DNA of 64,000 nucleotides from Psococerastis gibbosa (taxonomy: Eukaryota; Arthropoda; Insecta; Psocodea; Psocidae). The stretch spans positions 45,791,039 through 45,855,038 of the forward strand of contig OZ020487.1 of NCBI GenBank assembly GCA_963971405.1. The letters run 5' to 3'. This document shows positions 21,556-31,735 of the stretch, piece after piece. Numbering within the stretch: the first letter of the stretch is position 1; each line of letters begins with the position of its first letter. The notes under the pieces were generated by a model. That model was not told the origin of the DNA and ran no database searches. It saw only the letters and a list, made by a program, of their open reading frames with translations. A program made the translations under genes and the position numbers.

Positions 21556-22751
21556 CTACACTTGTAAGTGGTCATATTGGCAGGAGAAACCAGCGCCAGG
21601 AGTTGTGGTCTTGAAGCTCCAAAGTCACCGTAGAGCGGGTTGCATAGCATAGCGTTGGTCGGTGGAACGTAGGACGCTTGTTGTTCCAGTTGGTGCTCCG
21701 CCGCGACGCAAGTTATTTCAAAGGATTTTATTGAGGTATATACCGTAAGTTGGGAACCTACAAGACTAGCCAGTCGAGGGGGTAGGTGAGCCATGAGTAA
21801 CGGTACAAGTTCGACTTCTTTGAGTGGAGTTGCGAGGTCGTCGTTCAGTGCCTTCATGGCCGCGATGTAGTGGGCCACCTTTTCGTGTTCTCCCATCGTT
21901 CTAGTATATAGTAAGACCTTCAACTTGAGTTGATGGTCTGCCGGCAGGTAAACGTTCTTCAGCGCCATTTCCAGTTCGGTCCATAGTGCATACTTATTTC
22001 CGGCGTACCACCGAGCGGCTGGCCCGTCAAATAGCGTAGGTATGGCGCGGAGTTTTTCGTCTTCTGTTAGTGGGTGAAGGGCAAGGCAATCTTTCAATTT
22101 GTTAAAAAAAAGTGGTAGACTCCCGTCGGCACCGGTGAACGTGATGTTGCGTCGTCGTGCCTCTTTTAAAAACATTTCTAGTTGTGGCCTAGAGCTTCTC
22201 CCTGGAAGAACCTGTCGCAGGAAATCGCGTTGCAACTCTAAATTGACCTTGAAGATTCGATTCAGTACTCTCTCCATCCGTATCTCCTCTCCTTGATCGT
22301 GGGAAAGCTCTTCCTCAGGCTCCAAGTCTGTTGGTCGAGTCTCGGGTAATGGTGAACTTACCAATTGCAAATTTGCAAATTTATCAATGTCGCCTAGGCA
22401 AGCTGGATGATCATTCACGTAGCTTTTCATATATTGTCGTTGCTCTTCCAGATCAGCCGCCGGTAACTCACATCCGACTTCCGTGGCTAATGACTCGAGC
22501 TTCTCTCCATCACAGTTGGTTAGATACTGTGTTAATGTTAATGGTACCACTAAGTAAGGAGGCCGTACAATGGTAACGTCTGCCATATCCTCAAACTGGT
22601 TTGCCGACTCCGGTGTCGCTAAGAAGTGGCTTTTTAATTCCTTTTTCAGGGTCTCCTTCGTGCCTTCTATCGGTAATCCTAACTGTTCAGCGATCTCTTC
22701 TAGCCGGGCCTTACTGGTGGCACTCAAAAACTGTATTAGGGTTCGCGGCAT
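21363..22751 (-). CDS. gag: Gypsy Gag, with SAP-like N-terminus and zinc knuckles
   Basis: The structural protein of the particle. I chose the ATG at 22751, which has A at -3; the frame is open four codons further up but only from a GTG. Length is 462 aa. Residues about 8-44 (SKARLEEIAEQLGLP, then GTKETLKKEL) look like a helix-turn-helix SAP motif, and a second, weaker repeat lies at about 72-115 (TQYLTNCDGEKLESLA). The middle (about 205-310) has the retrotransposon Gag pattern with AIPTLFDGPAARWY. The C-terminus has a CCHC knuckle, CRGCRLFGHRERDC (398-411), and a second one, CYHCGKTGVLSSLC (419-432), where Val replaces the zinc-binding His. A Gln/Thr-rich tail follows to the stop. It overlaps pol. 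Confidence 0.92.
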   Translation of the reverse strand: MPRTLIQFLSATSKARLEEIAEQLGLPIEGTKETLKKELKSHFLATPESANQFEDMADVTIVRPPYLVVPLTLTQYLTNCDGEKLESLATEVGCELPAADLEEQRQYMKSYVNDHPACLGDIDKFANLQLVSSPLPETRPTDLEPEEELSHDQGEEIRMERVLNRIFKVNLELQRDFLRQVLPGRSSRPQLEMFLKEARRRNITFTGADGSLPLFFNKLKDCLALHPLTEDEKLRAIPTLFDGPAARWYAGNKYALWTELEMALKNVYLPADHQLKLKVLLYTRTMGEHEKVAHYIAAMKALNDDLATPLKEVELVPLLMAHLPPRLASLVGSQLTVYTSIKSFEITCVAAEHQLEQQASYVPPTNAMLCNPLYGDFGASRPQLLALVSPANMTTYKCRGCRLFGHRERDCQTTSRPFCYHCGKTGVLSSLCTCRPPKLNSQGGVARQVTTTPATEQPHQQQ

Positions 22752-23700
22752 TATCTTTCGCACTTTTCACTATATATATTTATATAAATATATATTTTTT
22801 TTTTCCACAACAATGTCTATCGTAATATTAAATAGTCTTACGTGAAGTAATTCACACGATAATTGTTATTAATACACTTATTATTTATAATTATCATAAA
22901 AAGGGAAGTAGGTGTTCCTAAACACCCCCTCCTCAAACCCAAGACGAATGCGACTAAAGAAAACTAACTGGTATATATTATACCACTTTTGGTAACCAAT
23001 ATAGGCCTACCTGCTTATTATTAATATAATGAATTAATACTTCCTTATCATTCATTCCATACATACAATACTACGACCAAGAGTGTGTGAACTACCCCAA
23101 TGCTGATAACTGAGCCAATTTGCACAAAACAAGTCAAATATATTCCGTGTCAAACAGAAAGGACAAACTCCTATCAATGGTTTACCATAATTAAAGTAAA
23201 ATGACGATAATTTTTATATAGGCCCAATATTAAATAAATAGTTATAGATTGAATTACATAAAACCGATGTTGACTCCTCTGGATCCGTCCGTCCTCAACC
23301 CTGACGAATTGACGAAACTGTAATTATAACCACAACAGCACAAAGATTATCCGTAACCTAAGCCCTGTTGACAATCAAAACATTTTATTATCACTATTTT
23401 TTTCTTAGCGAACATCTTTCAAAAATATAAATGCCATGATTAAGAATTTTAAAAAGTATCATTTACTGTTTGTTATTATCTTTTCGAAAACTATCATTTC
23501 CAAAATTATTAATATCACTTGTCAACAACTAATTCAAAACTACTGTTGTTTATATCTTTTCAAAACTATTGTTCTAGCCTAGAAATATCACTTTTGTCAA
23601 CAATCCATTTAAAAATAAGATTATCATGTTCGTAACAATTTCACAACAATCATTCCAACCATTCTACAACCTCGGGCCCCAACGTTGGTGTGAGCCACTT
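22752..23700 (-). other. Gypsy leader with primer-binding site
   Basis: About 950 bp lie between the 5' LTR and gag. Three bases after the LTR the minus strand reads TGGCTCACACCAACGTTGGG. TGG at this place is the expected start of a site complementary to a tRNA 3' CCA end; the tRNA is not identified. A TA-rich run lies just before gag. No ORF of note. Confidence 0.7.
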
Positions 23701-24529
23701 TGTTGCGTTTTCTCCCCGGCTTAGGGTTCTTTAGGAGGCTGTAGGATCGAGGAATGAATGTTGTGAAATAATTACAACAAGAATTAATTAACAGAAATTA
23801 TATTCTTGATAGAATTATGAAACCCTAAGATATAGAAAAATAGAGCACCTGTAGTAGCGTGGCCAATAAGCGTCTCCAATAAATAAAAAGTAAGCGATCA
23901 CCTCATGGCTCAATCCTAAATCGTCACATTGTCTGGGCTGAGGAGGGAGCGGAGTCCGAACACCCCCTTCCGGGTGGGGTTTAGCCCATCATCGTCGAAA
24001 TCAAATCCATGCCACCACAACTCCTGCCAGCCATCATCCTTATGACTTCTTCCTTCTTTAAAATCTCATTTCTTTTTTTTCTTTTTTTAAAATCCAAATC
24101 GGGTTATAAGAAATTCTCGGCCATCCTTTCTCGTAACATTTTCTAACAAGCCACCGCAAATTCAACCGGCCGCCAACCTCTCGTCAAAAACTTTTTTAAA
24201 GTAATAATAATAATAATAAAAGTATTTTTATTAATAAATAGAAATAAATAATAATAGATACTTTATGATTTTGTGATTTTAAAAGATCTGGCGATAATTA
24301 AATTGTGAATAATAATAAAAGATAGAAAAAATTAATTTATTTTAAACCGATGATGTTTATTTGGAGGTTGGTTAATTGAACAAAACAAATATGGCGGATT
24401 TACAAATAAATAAATAAATTGAAAAAATTTAATAAATAATAATAAGAAGATATGTAATCGTAATATTAAGATTTAGTATATCCAGTAAACTGGATACACA
24501 TATAAAAAGGTAGGGTTGCACGCTACAAC
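23701..24529 (-). repeat. Gypsy 5' LTR
   Basis: About 829 bp. The inner end reads ...ACGCAACA at 23701 and the outer end starts TTGTAGCG at 24527. Compared with the 3' LTR start, TGTTGTAG, the very first base is G instead of T. TGTTG/CAACA are the expected short inverted ends. The last ~80 bp on the inner side (23701-23778) are absent from the other LTR. Confidence 0.9.
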
Positions 24530-26399
24530 CACGGCCCATCAGCCGGGATTCAACTGTGTCAGATTATAAATAACCATCTGGCTTCCGCAGCATGTGACGC
24601 AATAGAAAATACAGGGGAAAGTAGCAGCTGCTTCGCGTTGCGGTTGTCCAACAAATTAATGGATAGAGAGAGGGGTGAAAATAACCCATCCGTCAGCGGC
24701 TAATACGATGGAAATACGATAGAGTACGCCACTCAACCACGAAACCGAAAAATTGAGTTCGAATTCCAGCGTTACTAAGACATTGCTGTCGGGGAATTCG
24801 GAGTTCTCACCTCAACTACTGACAGTGCCGGATTTACATAATAAGCCGAGGAAGCCCAGATTTAAAGCCCCCACGCATCGCCCCCAGACCCCCATTTTCC
24901 CAAAAGGCTGCTTCAGCAAAATTATAACTTTTTGTTTTTGTCCCTAAGATTTAAATTTTTTAACCGATTTTTCCGAATAATTTCCCGAGGAGAGACATAT
25001 CGAACCCCCTCCTCCGAAAACATGACTTAACCAAGTACTCGTATAGCCACGAGTCAACTTTTTTGATTGATTCCAATAAATACCATTAATATTTAAACAA
25101 ACAATAATATTTTGCACTGATCTTTTCGGACAATATCCCCGGGGGGAGACCCCCAGACCCCCTTAAATTGTTTCGCCCACTGAAGTAAATCTCGAATCCA
25201 TACTTAAATGGTCTGGTAACAATTGGATGAGGGGCACCCTGACGGTAAGAATTTGCAGTGTCGAATTAGATTCAGATCTGTCATGTCAATTTCATGGGGG
25301 GGGGGGGTAATACTTTTTTTTTAGTACAATAATTTTATTATTTCTACTAAAATTCCTTACATTTCAAATTATACCATACTGCAGGGCTCAGCCGGTGTGT
25401 AGCTTACAATTGAAAAAAAAAGTCTACCTCGCATTGATTGAGTAAGTAGCGTGTCTAATCGTTTTTGTCTAGTCTAGTGTTAATTCATCGAGATGTCTTA
25501 TGTACTGATAGGGCTATTCTCCGGTGTATAAGCCTTAAATAGCAACCTGTATAATAAATAAAATAAAACATTCCCCCAACCATTCTGTAAAATTCGGTAA
25601 ATACTGTACAGTGAATAGCAGGTGTTGGAAGCACCATCTTATTAATCTACCTAAACGAAGAAAAAGCAAAAACAAAAAATTAACGTCTTCAACACCTAAT
25701 GGGCCAGGCACAAGCCATCAACCATCCCCCGCTCCCTTTACGTCTACTAGAAAATATCACCTCAGGAAAACTAATGTGACACGCTTCATGCTTTTTATGG
25801 ACTCGCAAACTAATTAAACTAAGTAACTAGGGAAGAGTCGGGGGGGGGGGGGGGGGTGCGCCTGAAGCGAGATCGCCGGACATAAGTCTGATAAAACTGC
25901 ACCCAAACATATTGTACAATGTAAAAGGGGGACTAGGGCTTGTGCCGGGGGGGGGGGGGGGGGAGGAGGTGAACGCCCCCGCTGACGCGACGCAGTATCG
26001 ACCCGTCTGCTGTGGCCCACACAACTGCTGCTGCTGCGCTTGCATTTGAGATGATGCGTACTCTAGTTGACTGTCAATGGAGAATTTTTATTTATTTAGG
26101 AATCCATAGAGAAACGACGTCAGGGAATCTTTCCGATTTTTGTTGTTGAAAACAACGTGATGGGAGAGCTATAATTAATTAATTTCTCGTTCCACTGACG
26201 CTATGTGATATGTACAGTTAGGTGTAAGAGAAGGCCATAGACCCTAATCTCGCCGTATCTATATTTATTTATTTTTTAATTAAAGACTTTATTATTATTA
26301 TTATTATGCAGTATTCCGGGAAAAACGATTATTTTCTTTAATGTTGTATTGTATTATTTCTATTAAATGCTCCCAGTGCTGGGGGTACCGGCTGGGGGG
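24530..26399. other. Intergenic with G runs and an hAT-like end
   Basis: At about 24828 cagtgccggatttacataa resembles the CAGTGCCGG end of the hAT element at 38563, and may be one end of a related short element; no second end found. gggggagacccccagaccc recurs here (about 25140) and, diverged, near 49500 and 49630. G runs lie at about 25297, 25840, 25948 and 26394. No gene is supported. Confidence 0.45.
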
Positions 26400-27072
26400 G
26401 GGGGGGGAAATATACCTACAAACTAGAAATGATACAAAAGCGTATAATAAAAAACATGTTATCAAATAAAATCAACAAGAAATACAAAACAATACGAAGA
26501 AAAATTCAAAAATGCTAACATTCTGCCAATAACGAAACTATTCAAGTATAAATTAATAAGAGATAACTATTTTAAAAAAGAATACCAAATAGATGATAAA
26601 GGGAAGTACAATACAAGAAACCCAAAAAAGCTTAAGTTTGAGATAGTAAAGTAAAAAAGTAAAGTAAATTCGTGTCGGGGTGGTACTACCCGTGGTACAG
26701 GAGTTTTCAGGTTGCATCATCAGCCTCCTGTTTAACCTATCGACAGTCAGGGAAGACTGCCGGGACCGCCGGCTTTACATGCCCTCCGAAGCATGGTAGT
26801 CAGAAGATAAATAATTGTACCACTAGAAAATTTTGGCATTCGGGTGGGACTCGAACCAGTCACCTTCTGGATGATAGTCCGAGTCGTTACCTCTACGCCA
26901 TTCTGACCATTCTGAAAAAAGTTTGAGATAACAAATAACAAATACGGAGAGAGATTAAACAAAGTACTTATACCAAAGATATTTAATGAACTTCCTCCAC
27001 AAATGAAAAAATTTAAACAGATGGGTGAGTTAAAAGCGGGTATAAAAAGATGGCTGGTCAATGGGAGTTAAT
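26400..27072 (+). pseudogene. LINE ORF2 C-terminus, interrupted by a SINE
   Basis: The plus strand encodes YKLEMIQKRIIKNMLSNKI, then after a frameshift LPITKLFKYKL and YNTRNPKKLKF. A SINE follows, then LIPKIFNELPPQMKKFKQM and ELKAGIKRWLVNGS with a stop at 27069-27071. The pattern (LFKYKL, YNTRN, P-K-I-F-N-x-L-P, then a basic amphipathic end) is usual for the last ~150 residues of non-LTR retrotransposon ORF2. It has no RT domain left and is 5' truncated near the G run at 26394. Its 3' UTR continues to about 27310. Confidence 0.7.
26646..26918 (-). mobile_element. tRNA-derived SINE (family 2), copy A
   Basis: Read on the minus strand from 26918 it has an A-box-like TGGCGTAGAGGTAA and a B box GGTTCGAGTCC, then a core with ATGCTTCGGAGGGCATG shared with SINE family 1. 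The 3' end is rich in (TTTAC)n. A perfect 12-bp target duplication AAGTTTGAGATA lies at 26634-26645 and 26919-26930. Open frames on either strand inside it are not genes. Confidence 0.9.
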
Positions 27073-27310
27073 AATAATAATAAAAACTGACATTAAAGTA
27101 ACAAGTTAAAATAAAATAAAAATAAAAATAAAATAAACATTATAAATAAATAACAAAAATAAATGATTAAGCCTTGTTTAGCAGCACTATATGAGTCTTT
27201 TGTCCCAAATAAGCGCTAGCTTGGGGATGGGGGATGGTATTATGATGTATTGTACTTTTGTAATATATGCTCCTTGTCCAGGGAATACTGGACAAGGAAA
27301 AGAAGGAAAG
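27073..27310 (+). other. LINE 3' UTR with terminal hairpin
   Basis: AT-rich 3' UTR of the LINE before it. At 27272-27297 lies a perfect 10-bp stem, CCTTGTCCAG/CTGGACAAGG, with a 6-nt loop, followed by an AAAAGAAGGAAAG tail. The same order and the same hairpin occur on the minus strand at 29905-30225. A 3' terminal hairpin is where some LINE reverse transcriptases bind their RNA; that role is inferred here. Confidence 0.65.
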
Positions 27311-27598
27311 AAGAAATTATTATTCTTTGCCAACACAGACGTGAAATACAGAAAACATGTTGCATTATCTATAGCGTCTACTGTGTGAGCCCCCGACAAG
27401 TTTATTAACTTGGGGACCCACAGGTTTTTAGTATTACAATGGTATAATTTATAACTTATTTTGAAATATATTAAAATATACATATTAATAGTACAGGTAT
27501 ATTGGCAAAATCGCTTTTTGTATACCTACTTAAATGTATTTAAACTTTGATAATAGACAATTCATTTGTTTATATGAACTACTGTTAAGAGAAAATGA
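27311..27598. repeat. Interspersed repeat shared with 54810-54950
   Basis: gccaacacagacgtgaaat, aaaacatgttgca, gagcccccgacaag and ttaacttggggacccac occur in the same order at about 54823-54925. The family is unclassified and non-coding. The rest of the interval, to 27598, shows nothing. Confidence 0.6.
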
Positions 27599-27965
27599 GC
27601 ACCCCAAAATTTTTTGTTTTCATTGACTTTTATTTATTTATTTAATTAACAAAGCAAGTCATTAAAGGCTTATGGAAGTTGTAGAAGACTACTTCATGTA
27701 TCATATATTAGGAAATATTAATTTTTTGGTACCTTAGTTCTTTCATAAATACCAAACAGGACTAAAATTTCGCGTATTCTGGGATTTTTGGAAGAACACT
27801 ACAAAACCGAAAAGTAAAAATACTGGATTGTACAATGTTGATAATATATACTCGTATGAGATATATGATGCACGAGGTATTCTTCTACAACTTAGATGAG
27901 GCAAATTTTTAATAACTTGCTGGGTTAATGAAATAAAAAATAAAAGGTATTACATTTTGGGGTGC
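27599..27965. mobile_element. Fold-back MITE with GCACCCCAAAAT ends
   Basis: The left end GCACCCCAAAAT is mirrored by ATTTTGGGGTGC. The arms extend inward, imperfectly: ttaacaaagcaag against cttgctgggttaa, and gtagaagactacttcatg against a diverged complement near 27870. A relative at 52945-53243 keeps the right end. Non-coding. Confidence 0.75.
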
Positions 27966-28440
27966 CAATTATTAATCAATAAAATAAGATAATTGAAAAG
28001 GAAGAAGCCGGCGGCGCATTACAGTAAAATGACTTAGTTTATGGATTATTATGAATTAATGGTACTACCATTACGGTAGTTCACAATACAAAATCTATTG
28101 CGTATTATCATAGTTTACATATTTTAGGAGGTGTTTAAAGAGCAGTTTATTTAATATAATATAATATATATAAAATATAATAATATAATAGAAGGACTTA
28201 ATTTACTTATTAATTTATAAGTTCTCACCCCATGTCGTATTTTGAAAAAAATCCCCTTAAAATCTCATGTTTTCATTGGTTGGGCCCATGATTTAAATAA
28301 ATAAATAAATAATTTAATTCCTTCCTTCATACAATATATAAATATATAGTATACAATATATATTTCTGTTAAATTAAATACAAGTAATCAACAGGTAATT
28401 GACAAGAAAGTATAAAGTAAAATCGTCAAAATCATGTAGT
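27966..28440. other. AT-rich intergenic, nothing recognised
   Basis: Runs of TA/TAA repeats near 28155-28190 and 28330-28360; no ORF or repeat match seen. Confidence 0.5.
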
Positions 28441-28690
28441 TCTGTCATTGTGCAAGTGCCTCAGTGACAGTGTAGAAAGCTTTCTCTAAGAGATGGTTTC
28501 TAAGCAATTCAGGGAAGTTAGAAGCATTTCTCGCCGCTCTCAGTTCAATCGGGAGTTTTCTAAGGTAGGCGAAACCTTGTAGTATAGGATCCAGTCGCTC
28601 ACACTTGGCTGTGCGTGTGTTCTTAAGTGAACGCATAGCCTCATACCCTATATCTAGAGTAGTTAATATATTTATGTGAGTATACAAATT
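28441..28690 (-). pseudogene. LINE-like ORF2 C-terminal relic
   Basis: The minus strand encodes an 80-residue end with LRKLPIELRAARNASNF followed by PELLRNHLLEKAFYTVTE. The pattern L-P-x-E-L-R ... L-x-x-H-L-L-x-K-x-F-Y-[ST]-V-x-E is common at the C-terminus of Jockey/CR1-like ORF2 proteins. Nothing upstream of it remains. Confidence 0.5.
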
Positions 28691-28889
28691 CGCGTGACGA
28701 TGCTGTTTTAGTTTTACAAAAATTATTTATTTGTTTTAGAATACTACTATTTTGTTTTTATTGTACAAATTTGGAATTTGGCCTTCCTGTGGGAGTCTTT
28801 TTGCCGCCGGCACTAACATGTGCACAAAACCTCGACTTAAAATATGGTCTGGTATATGGCTCACATTTGTAATTAATATGCCTAGTTAA

Positions 28890-29010
28890 TCTGAATCTGG
28901 GAGTCCGTAGATGGTGGAGCGTTGTACCTACACAAAACCGAGATGACTGGAGGAGTGTTGTCGAGCAAGCCAATGCTCATTAGGGCTGTAGCCAGAAGAA
29001 GAAGATAATC
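28890..29010 (+). pseudogene. LINE ORF2 C-terminus with (GAA)n tail
   Basis: The plus strand gggagtccgtagatggtgg onward encodes GVRRWWSVV, then (after a small insertion) NRDDWRSVVEQANA, and ends ccagaagaagaag. The same segment, better preserved, is at 63390-63510 and partly at 63133-63190. This W-R-x-[IV]-V-E-Q-A-K-A-H pattern is the usual end of one LINE ORF2 group. Confidence 0.7.
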
Positions 29011-29044
29011 TGAAATGAAATTGTACACAAAGTCGACATTACTC

Positions 29045-29470
29045 AGCAGCTCTATATGGGAGAGATGAGACATTCGCTTCTCACCCAAAATATAATTTCC
29101 TATTTCTGGGGCCAATTGCCACGTCTCCTTTGGCAGCAATTGGAAAGACATAAAGTAAAAGTAAATTCGTGTGTCGGGGTGGTACTACCCGTGGTACACG
29201 AGTTTTCAGGTTGCATCAACAGCCTCCTGTTTAACCTATCGACAGTCAGGGAAGACTGCCGGGACCGCCGGCTTTACATGCCCTCCGAAGCATGTTAGTC
29301 AGAAGATAAATAATTGTACCACTAGAAAATTTTGGCATTCGGGTGGGACTCGAACCAGTCACCTTCTGGATGATAGTCCGAGTCGTTACCTCTACGCCAT
29401 TCTGACTACTTGGAAAGACATAGCAGGTGCACAAGGATTCGAAAACCATCTCTCCTATATAGAACTGTAG
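29045..29470. mobile_element. MITE with (C)AGTTCTATATAGGAGAG ends, split by a SINE
   Basis: The left end cagctctatatgggagagatgag is mirrored by the right end accatctctcctatatagaactg. Without the SINE it would be about 156 bp. It belongs with the elements at 15682 and 55230. Confidence 0.7.
29153..29409 (-). mobile_element. tRNA-derived SINE (family 2), copy B
   Basis: Almost identical to copy A at 26646 across the tRNA-like head, the core and the tail. A perfect 13-bp target duplication TTGGAAAGACATA lies at 29140-29152 and 29410-29422, inside the MITE. The near identity of the two copies implies recent activity. Confidence 0.9.
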
Positions 29471-29751
29471 TTATATTAGGGAGATTGCGTGCCGCTTTAC
29501 TCCAGTTTCACAACAACACCCTCTCACAGGGGCTGGGGAGGGCGTTCCGCATTTTCGACCTGCGGAATTAAGAGAAATGACCTATTACTGTCAGCTTATC
29601 CGCGATATTGCCCGTTTTTTTGCCGGGCTTTTTGGATTATTAGAAGTGAAAGGAAGGGGGGGGGGGGTGGAAGGGAGTGTCTGGATATATAGTAACGTGA
29701 TGTTCACTATGTTAATAAACTTTAAAGCTGGGCTTCGTTCGAATATCGTAT
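29471..29751. other. Intergenic, G run
   Basis: A G run lies at about 29656-29667. No gene or repeat is recognised. Confidence 0.5.
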
Positions 29752-29895
29752 GGTTCGTTCTTCTTCTTCTTCTTTTAATACCTCTCATATCGAAGATTGG
29801 CGATCGTCATGGCAATTGAGACGGCTACTCGGAAAGAGGCAGTCATGCTCTTGCCAAACCACAGCCTCAGGTTTTCAACCAGGGTCCAGGATAAC
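29752..29895 (-). pseudogene. (GAA)n-tailed retroposon relic
   Basis: On the minus strand it encodes LVENLRLWFGKSMTASFRV, then AVSIAMTIANLRYERY and a stop, followed directly by an AAGAAGAAGAAG tail. Relatives are at 7255-7330, 14755-14970 and around the hAT element. It could be the end of a LINE ORF or a SINE with a chance frame. Confidence 0.5.
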
Positions 29896-29904
29896 AATAA
29901 TTTG

Positions 29905-30225
29905 CTTTCTTTTCTTTTCTTTTTCCTTGTCCAGTATTCCCTGGACAAGGAGCATATATTACAAAATTCAATATGTTATATAATAATAACATCCCTCATC
30001 CCCAAGCAAGCGCTTATTTGGGACAAAAGGCTCATACAGTGCTGCTAAACAAGGCTTTATTATATTATTTTTGTTACTTATTTATACTGCTTGTTTTATT
30101 TACTTATTTTTTTTATTTTTTTTTATTTTTAATGTTAATAGTCTGTTTTTATTATTATTATTCCCTCTCATTGACCAACCATTTTTTTATCCCCGCTTTT
30201 AACTCACCCATCTGTTTAAAAATAA
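29905..30225 (-). pseudogene. LINE 3' end: last codons, 3' UTR and hairpin
   Basis: Minus-strand sister of 27030-27310. It encodes KQMGELKAGIKKWLVNERE and a stop, then an A-rich 3' UTR, gcctTgtttagcagcactgta, cccaaataagcgcttg, and the hairpin CCTTGTCCAG/CTGGACAAGG at 29925-29950. The RNA-sense end is followed by an AAAAGAAAAGAAAAG tail. Confidence 0.7.
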
Positions 30226-30239
30226 AATAAATAAGGACT

Positions 30240-30412
30240 TTTTATTGTTTCTATTACTAAGCCAACCTAGCGGAGTTAGGGCTATAAAGCCCTCTTTTAC
30301 ACTCAACTAGGAAGGCCCGGAACCGCCTGCTTTACATGCCCTCCGAAGCATGGCCAGAAATGTAACCAGTGTGGGACTCGAGCCAACAACCCTTCGGGTG
30401 AAAGTCATTTCA
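30240..30412 (-). mobile_element. tRNA-derived SINE (family 1), 5'-truncated copy
   Basis: On the minus strand it has TGAAAGTG/GACTTTCACCCGAAGGG, a B box GGCTCGAGTCCCAC, the ATGCTTCGGAGGGCATG core and the 3' part ctaactccgctaggttggcttag. The A-box end is missing. Confidence 0.8.
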
Positions 30413-31735
30413 TTTCTGGAGGTTCATTTAATAATATAATATTATATTAATAATTGTGTATTGGTCAGAAATCATTTGAAAAATACAAATTCAATTACGT
30501 TTAAGAAAGAAAAATTCCGACAGTACCTTGTACCCCAGTGACCTTAGCTTAAGTTAGACCTATACCCTAATTCTAATTTTATTTTTTGGATCATCAGTAG
30601 TTCACCCTGTTATTCTTCTGCCTGGAGGACTTGTTAATGAAGTACAGATAAGAGTCTTTTTTGTAGACAAAACGCGAATGCTCCCTAAATATTTGGTGCA
30701 TCTACAGTATATTAAAATATTTACTTGGCCCACGATGGAAATTTTTTTTCTTAGATGTTTCCTATTATTCTACAGGAATTGTGCTTGAGAGTTATACAAT
30801 AAGCCTAAAAGTTGAAATAAAGGAAAATCTACAACGAAATCAATTAATTAAAAGAAAAACTGATATTCCTAGGAGATCTTCGGAAAACTTTTATTGCCGA
30901 AATTTTCCCCTTATCAATCTTTTGGTGTATTAAAAACTCCCTTCTCCCATTCATATTTCCGGTACTGTTTCTAAAAATTACTATAGGGAGTTTGTCAAAC
31001 TCGACTTTAACATCTATAAAATACTCCGATCCTGCCATAAGAAACCGGGGAAATCAACCATTCGATACAACCATAAAGCAAACTTGGGTTGTAAAAGAAA
31101 ATGAACTAATTTTTCTGCATTTGGCGAAGAGCCCATTAGAAATTGAAACTTGTACAAATTATTACAGGAAACTTTGATAATTTTGCAAAAAAAACATAAT
31201 TGTGTTCCTTCAGTTCCGGGGGAGAAATTAGATTAGTTTTTTTTTGGAGGGGGGGGGGGGGGAATTGGTTATTTCCGATTTTTTCCAACGGGTGGAAAAT
31301 GGACTTTCCCGAGAGTCTTTGTTTGCTAAGCTGGGTTAAAGTATGAAGTTTGGTGAATTAGATTTTTTTTTCCCAGCTGTTTCTAATCTTTAAACTCCCG
31401 TGGGAAAATGTCACAATTGGCTGAGCTTTGACCCGCAATATTTTAAAGGTTCTTTTATACCGATCAATTTTCAATCAATTGACAATTAATTCCTTGTAAT
31501 TGGCTCACCGCGACCGCTACTGCTGTACAATGCGCCCGCACCTTTTTGGTGACCCTATAAAGCGGTCTTGTGCGACCCTTGTGGAACCAGTGGTGGATTG
31601 GCCCTGCAACTGTATTTATTTTTCTGTTGTTAGGGCTATGTTGTTAGTTATATCCCAATTATAGGGAATCTTGAAAAAAAAAAATAGAGCTGGACTTAAC
31701 CCATGATCCTTTCCGGGGCTAGAGTCCTTTTCACT
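30413..31735. other. Intergenic, nothing recognised
   Basis: A G run lies at about 31246-31262. Overlapping short open frames at 30844-31038 (-) and 30992-31177 (+) are antisense to each other and have no recognised domain. Confidence 0.5.

Larger units (their letters stand above)
16493..24529 (-). mobile_element. Ty3/Gypsy LTR retrotransposon, nearly complete
   Basis: The element reads on the minus strand: 5' LTR 23701-24529, primer site, untranslated leader, gag, overlapping pol, 3' untranslated part, polypurine tract, 3' LTR 16493-17245. The shared 751 bp of the LTRs keep a constant 7286-bp offset with no indels and look identical by eye, so insertion is recent. Its outer left end is cut: the 3' LTR lacks the last ~80 bp found in the 5' LTR. 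No target duplication can be recognised. There is no env gene and no chromodomain after the integrase. Confidence 0.95.

Noticed and set aside
25814-26045. Proline-rich minus-strand frames
   Set aside because: Created by G runs on the plus strand.
26672-27061. Frames on both strands around the SINE
   Set aside because: They are translations of the SINE and of the antisense LINE end.
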